From assembly GCA_934149005.1 (NCBI GenBank), contig CAKPDN010000014.1, forward strand, positions 1-38,764: DNA of 38,764 bases. Direction: 5' to 3'. The position numbers and the translations under genes were made by a program. Below are positions 8,267 to 15,973 of the stretch, piece after piece; the stretch's first letter is position 1; each line of letters starts with the position of its first letter. The notes beneath the pieces are model-generated. The model saw only the letters and a list, made by a program, of their open reading frames with translations, did no database searches and was not told where the DNA came from. This stretch comes from an uncultured Clostridia bacterium (GTDB taxonomy: Bacteria > Bacillota > Clostridia > TANB77 > CAG-508).

Positions 8267-8689
8267 TTAAATATTTTTCAATTTATTAATATATGTTTCT
8301 AAAATATATACTGCAGATATAGTATCTACAATATCACGTTTTTTATTCTTGTTTACTTCTAAAAAATTCATAGTTTTATGTGCTGCAACAGTTGTTAATC
8401 TTTCATCAATTGTTTCGATTTTAATTTTATTATACTTACATTTTAATTTGTGAATAAATTGTTCTGTAATTTCTGCTCTAACAGTTTTTTCTCCTTTCAA
8501 ATTTAAAGGCATTCCCACAACTATTGTATCTATTTCGTATTCTGATAATATTTCATCTAATCTTCTTAATATAACTTTATCTGAAGCTTTTCTTTGTATT
8601 GTTTCTAAACCTTGTGCAGTTATATTTAATGGATCTGTTAGTGCTACTCCAACTCTTGCTTCTCCATAATCAATTCCTAATTTTCTCAT
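8267..8689 (-). CDS. ruvX: RuvX/YqgF: RNase H-fold pre-16S rRNA nuclease / putative Holliday junction resolvase
   Basis: The 140-aa protein has the full YqgF pattern: GIDYGEARVGVA at residues 5-16 (first catalytic Asp), VVGMPLNLKGE at about 57-67, IDERLTT at about 98-104, and an Asp in KKRDIVDTISA near residue 120. The length is standard. E. coli YqgF takes part in 16S 5'-end processing; the resolvase role is by homology. It starts 2 nt after the ireB stop, so it is translationally linked to it. Confidence 0.95.
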   Translation of the reverse strand: MRKLGIDYGEARVGVALTDPLNITAQGLETIQRKASDKVILRRLDEILSEYEIDTIVVGMPLNLKGEKTVRAEITEQFIHKLKCKYNKIKIETIDERLTTVAAHKTMNFLEVNKNKKRDIVDTISAVYILETYINKLKNI

Positions 8690-8691
8690 TT

Positions 8692-8952
8692 TTAATCCTC
8701 TAAATCTAACCCAATATAGCTTCTTACCATTTTTTCTAATAATTCATCTCTTTCTATTGTTCTTATTTTATTTCTTGCATCATTGTAGCTTGTTATATAT
8801 GTCGGGTCACCTGATAATATATATCCTACAATTTGATTTATTGGATTATATCCTTTTTCAGTTAAAGCTTCATATACCTCTTTTAATATTTCTTTTGCTC
8901 TTGTATTTTCTTCTCTTTCAACTTGAAAGTTCATTGTTTTATCAAAGTCCAT
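8692..8952 (-). CDS. ireB: IreB family regulatory phosphoprotein
   Basis: The 86-aa protein matches IreB (DUF965, YrzL) in length and pattern, with NPINQIVGYILSGDPTYI in the centre and ARNKIRTIERDELLEKMVRS near the end. IreB is a target of the PASTA-domain Ser/Thr kinase IreK in Enterococcus and tunes cephalosporin tolerance through cell-wall metabolism. Phosphorylated Thr residues lie at the N-terminus; here Thr6 is the candidate. The ribosome binding site AAAGGAGG is strong. It sits 14 nt below the GAF-GGDEF gene, an addition to the usual ireB-ruvX context. Confidence 0.95.
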   Translation of the reverse strand: MDFDKTMNFQVEREENTRAKEILKEVYEALTEKGYNPINQIVGYILSGDPTYITSYNDARNKIRTIERDELLEKMVRSYIGLDLED

Positions 8953-8966
8953 TACACATACCTCCT

Positions 8967-10046
8967 TTATATATTTGTAATATCACTCTCATCTATGTCA
9001 CAATTATCTAAATATTCTTCTTGTTTTTTCAATATTTCTTCCAAACCTGTACCTTTATAATATGTAGATATTGTAAAGTTTAGTCTTGGGAAAACATATA
9101 TTTCTTCATCTTCTTTGTCTTCAATTTTTGTATTTTCTATTTTCTCTTTTAAGTCATTTACATATTCTGCAACACCATTTATTTCAACACCTGAAAATGC
9201 AATAACAAATTTTGGACCCATATATCTTACAAATATATATTGGTCTGATATATTATTTTTTATGTAATCACTAATTTTTTCTATTACTTCATTTCCTAGC
9301 TCCCTAGAACATTTATGATTTATCTCTTCTAAATTAGTTATTTTAAACATACATATTGTTGATGTTGTAAACTGGTCAATAATTTTTCTTCCTTCCCCAT
9401 ATAAATATTCTTCTGAATATAATCCTGAGAATAAGTCTGTTCTTACTATTGATTCAATAATCTTTTGATGTTCTACAGTTTTTAATACAGATACTATATT
9501 GTCTTTTATTACCTCTAAAACAGTTGTATCAACATTGTCAAAATCATGTGGTGTTCCACTTTCTATTATCCAATATCCAATATACACATTATCAATATAT
9601 AATGGGAAAAATATTGCTGATTTTGCCCTTCCAAATTCCATTTGTTGATATGGTAATCTTTCTTGGTCATTATTAACAGTAACATATTTAGGGGTCGCCT
9701 GTGCTATACTATCTTTAAACATGTCCACATCTTGAAGAGATTTTAATGCCTCCCAATGTCTTTCATCTACATTTGATGCCTTTATCTCGTATTCTGCTCC
9801 ATTAAAAACTACAATTGTCGAATATTTTATTTCATATTTTTCTATTAATATATTATTTATTTTTTTTATTTTATCATCAACATTAGATGTTTCTCCTATT
9901 GTACTCATAAAATCTTGCACTACTGATAAATTGTTTATTTTTTGATTGATGTTTTTATATGTTTGTATTTTTTTGTGTATGTTAAGATTATATAATATTA
10001 ATCCAACTACTGATACTATTAATATTATTACGATTGCTATTAACAC
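8967..10046 (-). CDS. membrane-anchored GAF protein with a degenerate GGDEF domain
   Basis: This 359-aa protein starts at GTG (10046) behind GGGGGG. Residues 1-19 form one membrane segment and about 25-45 a coiled linker. About 50-190 look like a GAF sensor (EFGRAKSAIFFPLYIDNVYI). About 200-350 resemble GGDEF, with RTDLFSGLYSEEYL at 202-215 for the usual D-x-LTGLYNRR. The catalytic loop is RYMGPKF (274-280) instead of R-GGDEF, and the metal-binding Asp/Glu pair is absent. It should not make cyclic-di-GMP; it could bind nucleotide or serve as a dimer scaffold (inference). It follows the CpaE-like gene by 23 nt. Confidence 0.75.
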   Translation of the reverse strand: MLIAIVIILIVSVVGLILYNLNIHKKIQTYKNINQKINNLSVVQDFMSTIGETSNVDDKIKKINNILIEKYEIKYSTIVVFNGAEYEIKASNVDERHWEALKSLQDVDMFKDSIAQATPKYVTVNNDQERLPYQQMEFGRAKSAIFFPLYIDNVYIGYWIIESGTPHDFDNVDTTVLEVIKDNIVSVLKTVEHQKIIESIVRTDLFSGLYSEEYLYGEGRKIIDQFTTSTICMFKITNLEEINHKCSRELGNEVIEKISDYIKNNISDQYIFVRYMGPKFVIAFSGVEINGVAEYVNDLKEKIENTKIEDKEDEEIYVFPRLNFTISTYYKGTGLEEILKKQEEYLDNCDIDESDITNI

Positions 10047-10069
10047 TATTTTCCCCCCTAATGCTTTTA

Positions 10070-12385
10070 TTAATATCTATTTTTCATTTGATTAAGTGTA
10101 GAATTCATACTTGCGGTAAATCCATTATTTTCTAATTTTGGTGGAGCATATGTTGACTTTCCTGATACTAATGGATATACCATATTTGATAATTCATTTA
10201 ATATTTGTACAATATTTTTAGGATACCCTTTAATTGATACTTCACAATTTATTACATTTTCTAAATATTTAGTGTATACTTCTTCATTAAATGGTATTGT
10301 TATATATCTTATAGTATTTTTATCAAATAATTCTGTCATAAATGACATTGCTGGGTCATTATAATAAGCCATTCCACCTATTATTGTTTTATCATTAATT
10401 CCTCTAACTTTTACTGCTTTATTTAAAATTATCCTTAATTTATTTTCTTTTAAAATATTTTTTGATTTTAGTTCTCTTAAAAATGCTGTTAATGGTTGTA
10501 TAGTTAATATATCAAAAGTTTGAACTAAATATATTTCTTGTGCTTTTTCAAAATAATCTACTGGTGTATTAAAATCACAATCAATTAATACTAAAGAATA
10601 TTTGTCTAATAGTGTTTTTAATATCATTCCAGCATTTTCTATTCCTTCTGTTTCATCTGGCAATGATGTATATACAGCTAAATTTTTATTTACTTGTATT
10701 CCCTTTGCTGTTCCTTCTAATAAATTATTTATACTATCCATAGCTATTTTTCTTAAATCTTCTTCATTCTTTGTATAAATATAATATGAATTTCTATTTT
10801 TAGTTGTATCTAAAATCGCTGTACTTATTCCCATCTTAGATGTTATTTCTGCTATATTATTTACAACAAAAGATGTTCCATTTTTGCTTGTTCCAACAAA
10901 ACATGCTACTTTTTTATCTGATGTTAATAAATTTGATATATCGACATCTGGATACATTTGATTCATCTTTTCTTTGTTATTGTTATGAATATCTGGTAAT
11001 ACCACATCTTTTTCTTCTTTTTCTTTAAATCCTGGTAATATTGTATTTTCTTCTTCATCTTGAAATCCCGGTAATATTGTATTTTCTTCTTCATCTTGAA
11101 ATCCCGGTAACATTATATTTTCTTCATCTTGTGTTGGTGGTATTGTTGTATCTTCTTGAAAACCTGGTAATAAAACATCTTCTGATTCTTCATTGTTAAA
11201 TCCTGGTAAAATTGTTTCATCTTCTTCATCATTTAAACCTGGTAATACCATTTTTTCTTGTTCATCTATTACAGGATTTTTTCTTGGCCTTCCTCTTCCT
11301 CTTTTTGGTGTTGTTCCATCAATTGCTTCTTCTGGCACAGGATTTTTTCTTGGCCTTCCTCTTCCTCTTTTTGGTGTTTCTACCAATGGCTCATTTATTT
11401 TTTCTGGTTCTTTTATATCTTCTATTTGATTTCTTGTTTCTTCATCAAACATTGGTCCCATTTTTCTAACATCAGTTCTGATTCTTTCTTTTTGTACTGG
11501 CTGAATTGGTTTTACCTCATTTTTTACTTTTGCTAATTTTCTATTACTATTCATATTAACAGAAGACGGTATAACAACTGGTTTTGAAAGAATTTTTTCA
11601 TTATTATTTGTTCCTAAAAGTTTTTCACTTGTTCCTGATTTACTTTCTTTCTTTGTATTTTGAGCTCTTAAGTTATCTGAAATCTTACTATTAAAAGATA
11701 TTACTTGTTGATATTTAGGAGATTGTTCTTCAAGTACTGCTCTTACATTCAAAGGTAAAAACTTACTTATTATTCTTAATTGTACATCATTATATTGTGA
11801 TGCTATATTATCAAAACTATCAACATATCTTTTTTCATCTTTTCCAAGTCTTTTATAATGTGCTAAAATATTTTGAATTTCAACTTCACTTACATCATTC
11901 TCATTTTCAGCTTGATATGATACATCTTCTGAATCAATTTTGTAATAAACTTTTGCTTCCTTTTTTAATCTAGGTTTATTTAATAAATTACATACATTAT
12001 CCACACTTCTGTCATTTCCAATTAATGCATTGTAAATTCCTATTCCAAATAATTTAACTAGCATCTCTTCAGATTTTTCTCTTCTGTCTGAACATATTAA
12101 TATTATTGGAATATCATCACCTTTTAAATTTGATGCTTCATCACTTATGCTATCTAATTTATCAAATATAAATTTATCAATTTGATTATATTGCGTATTT
12201 GTAAATGCTTCTAATTCCTCACTTATTACTATTCTATCATAATTTTTATCTTTTTGTAATTCTTTTAATATTGCATTAAAGTAATAAACATTTTTATATG
12301 AAATTATTTCTTTATATTGTTTTTGATATTTTTTTACAATTGATTCTGATATTTCTTCATTACTTACAGCAAACAAAACTTTCAT
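10070..12385 (-). CDS. CpaE/TadZ-like protein: receiver-like domain, AT-hook motifs, acidic repeats, degenerate ParA/MinD ATPase
   Basis: This 771-aa protein has four zones. Residues 1-135 resemble a response-regulator-like fold. Residues 150-300 form a polar linker. At 339-349 and 361-371 lie two copies of the AT-hook-like KRGRGRPRKNP. About 379-463 hold at least six acidic repeats with the core ILPGFxDEE. Residues 490-760 are a MinD/ParA-type domain: the deviant Walker A is FVGTSKNGTSF, which keeps one Lys but lacks the usual GK[ST], followed by LVLIDCDFNTP as Walker B. CpaE/TadZ proteins position type IV or tad pilus machines. Membership in that group is likely, the ATPase activity is doubtful, and DNA binding by the AT-hooks is inference. 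Confidence 0.65.
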   Translation of the reverse strand: MKVLFAVSNEEISESIVKKYQKQYKEIISYKNVYYFNAILKELQKDKNYDRIVISEELEAFTNTQYNQIDKFIFDKLDSISDEASNLKGDDIPIILICSDRREKSEEMLVKLFGIGIYNALIGNDRSVDNVCNLLNKPRLKKEAKVYYKIDSEDVSYQAENENDVSEVEIQNILAHYKRLGKDEKRYVDSFDNIASQYNDVQLRIISKFLPLNVRAVLEEQSPKYQQVISFNSKISDNLRAQNTKKESKSGTSEKLLGTNNNEKILSKPVVIPSSVNMNSNRKLAKVKNEVKPIQPVQKERIRTDVRKMGPMFDEETRNQIEDIKEPEKINEPLVETPKRGRGRPRKNPVPEEAIDGTTPKRGRGRPRKNPVIDEQEKMVLPGLNDEEDETILPGFNNEESEDVLLPGFQEDTTIPPTQDEENIMLPGFQDEEENTILPGFQDEEENTILPGFKEKEEKDVVLPDIHNNNKEKMNQMYPDVDISNLLTSDKKVACFVGTSKNGTSFVVNNIAEITSKMGISTAILDTTKNRNSYYIYTKNEEDLRKIAMDSINNLLEGTAKGIQVNKNLAVYTSLPDETEGIENAGMILKTLLDKYSLVLIDCDFNTPVDYFEKAQEIYLVQTFDILTIQPLTAFLRELKSKNILKENKLRIILNKAVKVRGINDKTIIGGMAYYNDPAMSFMTELFDKNTIRYITIPFNEEVYTKYLENVINCEVSIKGYPKNIVQILNELSNMVYPLVSGKSTYAPPKLENNGFTASMNSTLNQMKNRY
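11018..11245 (-). repeat. tandem coding repeat for the ILPGFxDEE acidic motifs
   Basis: At least six in-frame units with LPG[FL] cores follow each other. Two adjacent units are almost identical in DNA, differing only at a few bases, which implies recent unit duplication. The AT-hook units just upstream in the gene (about 11272-11370 on this strand) are duplicated in the same way. Confidence 0.7.
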
Positions 12386-12409
12386 TCGTTCTATCCATTC
12401 CTTTCCATT

Positions 12410-12817
12410 TTATCCTCTTCCGAATTTAACAAGCATTGCAAATGCTAGAGGTAAAACTTGACATATTACTAATAATGTAACAAATGTTACTATTACTCCT
12501 CTTCCCTTTTCTAATGTATCCAATTTTCTTATTCCTATTACATATTGATGTATAGCTCCAATTGCTATTCCTAAAAAACAAAATGGTATACTATATATTC
12601 TGACTAGGTTTAGAATATATGCAACTAATCCATATGCCTCTGAACCATATTTTTCCTGATAATCCTGAAGTGACTTGGCTTGATTATCTTTTATTTCTAC
12701 AAGTTTGCTTTCTGTTTCACTATCTATTGCTTTTTCTACTGCTAATACTTTATTTGTAAAAGTAAATATTCCTATTAGTGATACTAGTATTGTAAATATT
12801 GCTATTATTTTTTTCAT
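12410..12817 (-). CDS. small secreted/membrane protein of VirB2/TrbC-like size
   Basis: This 135-aa protein has a signal-peptide-like N-terminus (about 1-26, with a possible cut after VLA). A charged segment follows, then two hydrophobic segments (about 69-90 and 107-131) separated by a short basic loop (IRKLDTLEKGRG), and it ends in KFGRG. This layout is that of VirB2-type pilin subunits and their relatives. Sequence similarity cannot be tested here. It lies 24 nt upstream of the CpaE/TadZ-like gene, which fits a pilus- or secretion-linked module. Neither assembly ATPase nor coupling protein is in the window. Confidence 0.55.
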   Translation of the reverse strand: MKKIIAIFTILVSLIGIFTFTNKVLAVEKAIDSETESKLVEIKDNQAKSLQDYQEKYGSEAYGLVAYILNLVRIYSIPFCFLGIAIGAIHQYVIGIRKLDTLEKGRGVIVTFVTLLVICQVLPLAFAMLVKFGRG

Positions 12818-12940
12818 TATTTTAGCCCCTTTCTTATCTTCTTACAATTGCCTATATTTATTCCTTATTTATACCTTTATATCATACAATAACTTCTTGA
12901 AAATATCAAGGAATTTTAGAAAAAAATTACAATTTATAAA

Positions 12941-14176
12941 TTACAATTTATTATATAAATATTTCATATATGTATATACTGCATTTGCCCAATTTTTATC
13001 AGTTGCATATTTTGTGTTTACACCTGTTAAAGTTGCCCCATTATAATATGAACCAACAGCCTTTTCTCCTCCAAATATACTTGTCCCACTTGGATTTAAA
13101 TAGTATTTAACAAGAACTCTTGCAATCAAATCTATGCTTTCTGAATAATTACTAAAATTATACGCTCCATTATATGGATTTGAATCATATGCTCCATATC
13201 CAAATAAATTATTTTTTTGTAAAGCAATTTTTGATGTTCCCCATGCACTTTCATGTATTCCAATTGATGAAACAAATACTCCATTTATATTGTATTGTTT
13301 TTCTATATAATAAAAATATTCTGCATTGTTTTGAAAAGTTTTATTTACATCTTTTGAATCTGATAATACTTTTTTAAATTGTTCTAGTGTTAATCCACTT
13401 GGTTCATTTAATTTCATATTAAAGCTAAGTTTAGATAATAATTGCTGTTTTGTTTTTTCTGCAATTTGTATATCTTTTTGTTCTTCCTTTGAATTTAGAT
13501 TTATATATGTTGTACATTCAGATTTTATCCAACCAGTCATATTTTTATATGATATTTTATACCAATTTGAAATTATTTCTAATATTTTAATTTCATCATT
13601 ATGTTTTAATGTTGTTATTTTTCTACTTTCTTCTGTTGGTTCAGAGTAAAGTGCAAGCATGTCTGATGTTACATAAATTGTATCTCCTTTTTTTACTTTA
13701 TAATTACTTGTGTAATTTGCTCCTCCTATCTCAACTATTTTATTTGCAGCACCTTTTATTACTTCTATTCCAATTTGCTCTTCTGATATTAAATTTCCGT
13801 TTTTATCATATATTGATTTTATTGCTATTTCTTGTTTTCCTTGTCTTCCTTCTTGTATAACATATGCTATTCCTTTTGGAATATCTTTATTTGTTTTGTA
13901 TTGTGTTAAATATTCAAGTACTTCCTCTTTTTTTGTTATTTGCTCAAATTGTCCATTATTAGTATTTTTATTAATTATTTCTTCTATATCAATTTCATTT
14001 GCATTACTGATTTTCGTTTCTTTTTCTGGTTCTATAACTGTTTCTTTGGCATATGATTTGTTTAATGGAAAATACATATTGTAAAATATTATAGAATATA
14101 ATACTATAAAAAATCCAAAAGATATATATATTATACTTTTTAGTGTTATTTTCACTTTATTTTCTTTCGTTTTCAT
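12941..14176 (-). CDS. membrane-anchored SH3 / glucosaminidase (GH73-like) peptidoglycan hydrolase
   Basis: The ATG at 14176 was chosen for the AGGTGATGAG just upstream; an earlier in-frame ATG lacks one. The 411-aa protein has one membrane segment near residues 14-34 and a polar linker. A bacterial SH3 domain spans about 165-235 (KKGDTIYVTSDMLALYSEPT to MTGWIKSE). A C-terminal glucosaminidase has the motif SIGIHESAWGTSKIA, in which the Glu is the expected acid, and the downstream NNLFGYGAYD. Such enzymes cut N-acetylglucosaminyl bonds in peptidoglycan. The protein lies outside the membrane with its N-terminus inside. It is a single gene between a terminator and a 120-nt gap. Confidence 0.88.
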   Translation of the reverse strand: MKTKENKVKITLKSIIYISFGFFIVLYSIIFYNMYFPLNKSYAKETVIEPEKETKISNANEIDIEEIINKNTNNGQFEQITKKEEVLEYLTQYKTNKDIPKGIAYVIQEGRQGKQEIAIKSIYDKNGNLISEEQIGIEVIKGAANKIVEIGGANYTSNYKVKKGDTIYVTSDMLALYSEPTEESRKITTLKHNDEIKILEIISNWYKISYKNMTGWIKSECTTYINLNSKEEQKDIQIAEKTKQQLLSKLSFNMKLNEPSGLTLEQFKKVLSDSKDVNKTFQNNAEYFYYIEKQYNINGVFVSSIGIHESAWGTSKIALQKNNLFGYGAYDSNPYNGAYNFSNYSESIDLIARVLVKYYLNPSGTSIFGGEKAVGSYYNGATLTGVNTKYATDKNWANAVYTYMKYLYNKL

Positions 14177-14230
14177 CTCATCACCTATATATATTTTAAT
14201 ATTTATAAGGTTTTTTGTCAATTGCAATAT

Positions 14231-14268
14231 AAAAAGACATTAAGTTATTTAGTCCTTAATGTCTTTGT
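14231..14268 (-). terminator. intrinsic terminator
   Basis: AAAGACATTAAG pairs perfectly with CTTAATGTCTTT (12 bp). TTTTTAT follows on the minus strand. It lies at the end of the prepilin-like remnant and closes that transcription unit. Confidence 0.85.
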
Positions 14269-14422
14269 TAATTTTATTTTCATACTCTTCTATTTTTTCT
14301 TCTTTAATTTCTGCATTTTCTTGTTTTTCTTTTGCTCGCCTTGCCTTTTCCAAAAGTCAATTTTCTGTTAGGTTTTCAATTAAAATTTATCTTAAAATTA
14401 ATAATGCTATAATTGTTACTAT
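14249..14422 (-). pseudogene. remnant of a second prepilin-like gene
   Basis: Directly after the stop of the 401-codon gene, the minus strand reads IVTIIALLILR, stop, ILIENLTEN, stop, LLEKARRAKEKQENAEIKEE, and continues to a stop at 14249. It aligns with the N-terminal helix of the intact gene (IVTIIVLLILAGISIANLTGN, then LLEKTKKAKEE), in frame and with two stop codons. The 5' end and prepilin cleavage region are missing. This looks like the leftover of a tandem copy fused by recombination to the end of the surviving gene. Confidence 0.75.
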
Positions 14423-14423
14423 T

Positions 14424-15629
14424 TTAATATCCGAAAAACTTTATTTCCCAATATGCAGTATATGACGCACCAGTAATTGTCTTGATAATATAGTAATTAT
14501 ATTTTTCATCATATGAATTCGTTACTTCATATGTATCCTTTTGTTTCGAACAAATATATGATTGTATATCTATCCAGTTTCTTCCATCATTTGATGCTTG
14601 TAAAACAATATTTTTAGACTGATAATAGCAACTAAGATAAAATCTTTGCACATATACCTTTTCATTGAATTTTGCACCACAATAATCTGGAGGACCACCT
14701 GTGGCATGCCAATAATTATACTCTGTCTCTGAACCATCAAATGCCTTTTTAGGTGGATATCCTGACCATACTGTTCCAGCTACATAATCATCTGGAATTA
14801 ATTCTATTGGTTCATTTGATGTATGTTCATTATCCAATATATTTTTTGATTTTTTTATATTCCCATTTTCATCTATTGCTTGTATGTATATTCCTGAATA
14901 AGAAGTATTGTGTTCTAAGTTTTCTATATTATATGGTAATGTAGTTGTTGTATCTATCGCTTTTCCATCTAAAAAAATCACATATCCTATTATTTTACTT
15001 CCGTTTTTTGTTGTTATTTCAGTTTTAGCATTCACTGTTAAAGATTTCGATTTTCTAAATGAAATTTCAATTTCAAAATCATTTATTATTTGTGAATTAA
15101 AATTTTTATCCGCATTGTTCTGACTTCCAGATCCAGAATTACTTTCTCCTGTTGTTCCAGATATCTTATTTAAATTCTCAATATTGTACTCTGAATCTAC
15201 TAAAAAATAATATGACTTATTATTTTTAGTCATTGTTATTATTTTTCCTGCATTACTAACTTTGGTATTATACCCATCTATTGTAAGGCCATCTAAATTA
15301 TTTAATTCTTTTTTTCCATTATTATCTGCTATTATACTCATTAATTTTGTATTTAATGTTTCCTGAGCAGATTGAATTTCATGTTCTTCTTTTGCTTTTT
15401 TGGTTTTTTCCAAAAGTCCATTTCCTGTTAAATTTGCAATTGAAATTCCTGCTAAAATTAATAATACTATAATTGTTACTATTAATGCAACTAATGTAAT
15501 TCCTACCTCATTTTTTAGACTTGCATCTTTTACTTTCAAATTATTTAAACTACCTGTGTGTGTGTGTGTGTGTGTGTGTACTCTCCCAATGATTTTAAGC
15601 TTTTGTTCATTTTTCTTTTCCCCTTTCAC
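14424..15629 (-). CDS. prepilin-like surface protein with a discoidin-like C-terminus; (CA)12 tract in its 5' coding region
   Basis: The open frame is 401 codons from GTG at 15629. Residues about 41-75 are a type IV prepilin N-terminus (NEVGITLVALIVTIIVLL, with Gly-Ile at the expected cut and a long hydrophobic helix). A coiled, amphipathic segment follows, then a fibronectin-like region (about 190-270). The C-terminal F5/8-type-C-like part (about 285-401) has YWHATGG, VLQASNDGRNWIDIQ and a terminal EIKFFGY. It is probably a pilus-like or pseudopilin-anchored adhesin. The GTG has no clear ribosome binding site. A better start, ATG at 15610 behind AAAGGGG, is out of frame with the prepilin region, and a 12-unit CA tract lies between them. 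The gene may therefore be switched off in this sequence. Confidence 0.75.
   Translation of the reverse strand: MKGEKKNEQKLKIIGRVHTHTHTHTGSLNNLKVKDASLKNEVGITLVALIVTIIVLLILAGISIANLTGNGLLEKTKKAKEEHEIQSAQETLNTKLMSIIADNNGKKELNNLDGLTIDGYNTKVSNAGKIITMTKNNKSYYFLVDSEYNIENLNKISGTTGESNSGSGSQNNADKNFNSQIINDFEIEISFRKSKSLTVNAKTEITTKNGSKIIGYVIFLDGKAIDTTTTLPYNIENLEHNTSYSGIYIQAIDENGNIKKSKNILDNEHTSNEPIELIPDDYVAGTVWSGYPPKKAFDGSETEYNYWHATGGPPDYCGAKFNEKVYVQRFYLSCYYQSKNIVLQASNDGRNWIDIQSYICSKQKDTYEVTNSYDEKYNYYIIKTITGASYTAYWEIKFFGY
15555..15578. repeat. (TG)12 / (CA)12 dinucleotide microsatellite inside the prepilin-like gene
   Basis: Twelve perfect TG units lie on the plus strand and read as alternating His-Thr in the minus-strand gene. 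Pure dinucleotide tracts of this length slip during replication. A change of one unit moves the downstream frame by two bases. Confidence 0.95.
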
Positions 15630-15637
15630 TACGCTAC

Positions 15638-15712
15638 GCTTCGTTCATCGCCATCCAAAATTTCTCTGAAATTTTGTCTGTCAAATCTTTGAATTGCTTC
15701 GTTCATCGCCAT
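15638..15712. repeat. pair of 17-bp direct repeats upstream of the prepilin-like gene
   Basis: GCTTCGTTCATCGCCAT occurs at 15638-15654 and at 15696-15712, a period of 58 bp. On the minus strand a 27-codon frame starting MAMNEAIQRFDRQNF runs across both and ends just before the GTG of the prepilin-like gene. It has no ribosome binding site. The base composition is less AT-rich than its surroundings, suggesting an imported or duplicated leader. Confidence 0.7.
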
Positions 15713-15933
15713 ATAAAATTTTTATTTTTTACTAGAACTATTATATATAATTTATTAAAACTTTACAATACCCTTAATACATTTGTAATATAATCGTAAT
15801 ATTATCGTAATATTAATTGTTACAATCCAACAAGAAAATATACTAATCCGTTTTAAATGTTGAGAACAAATGTGAAGTATTATAAGAAATTCAGAGAATT
15901 TCCCTATAATATAAAAACTCGACAGTTTTCGAC
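15713..15933. promoter_or_regulatory. gap between spoIIP and the prepilin-like gene, with Spo0A-box-like sites and a dispersed repeat
   Basis: On the minus strand TGTCGAA (15928-15934) and TGTCGAG (15918-15924) match the Spo0A box core TGTCGAA. A segment at about 15813-15860 (AACAAGAAAATATACTAATC, then CGTTTTAAATGTTGA) recurs with several changes at about 22705-22752. No gene with a ribosome binding site is visible. Any Spo0A control is inference. Confidence 0.35.
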
Positions 15934-15973
15934 AAAAAAATGAGACATTTTTAAACCGTCCCAAATGTCTCAT
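15934..15973 (-). terminator. spoIIP terminator overlapping the stop codon, GGGACGG hairpin family
   Basis: ATGAGACATTT pairs with AAATGTCTCAT (11 bp) around a loop containing GGGACGG and the spoIIP stop codon. Seven Ts follow on the minus strand. The last codons of spoIIP are thus part of its own terminator. The loop sequence recurs in the hairpins at 22578-22609 and 37430-37458. Confidence 0.9.

Noticed and set aside
15755..15973. 72-codon minus frame overlapping the end of spoIIP
   Set aside because: It starts inside the spoIIP terminator, lacks a ribosome binding site and has an unlikely composition.
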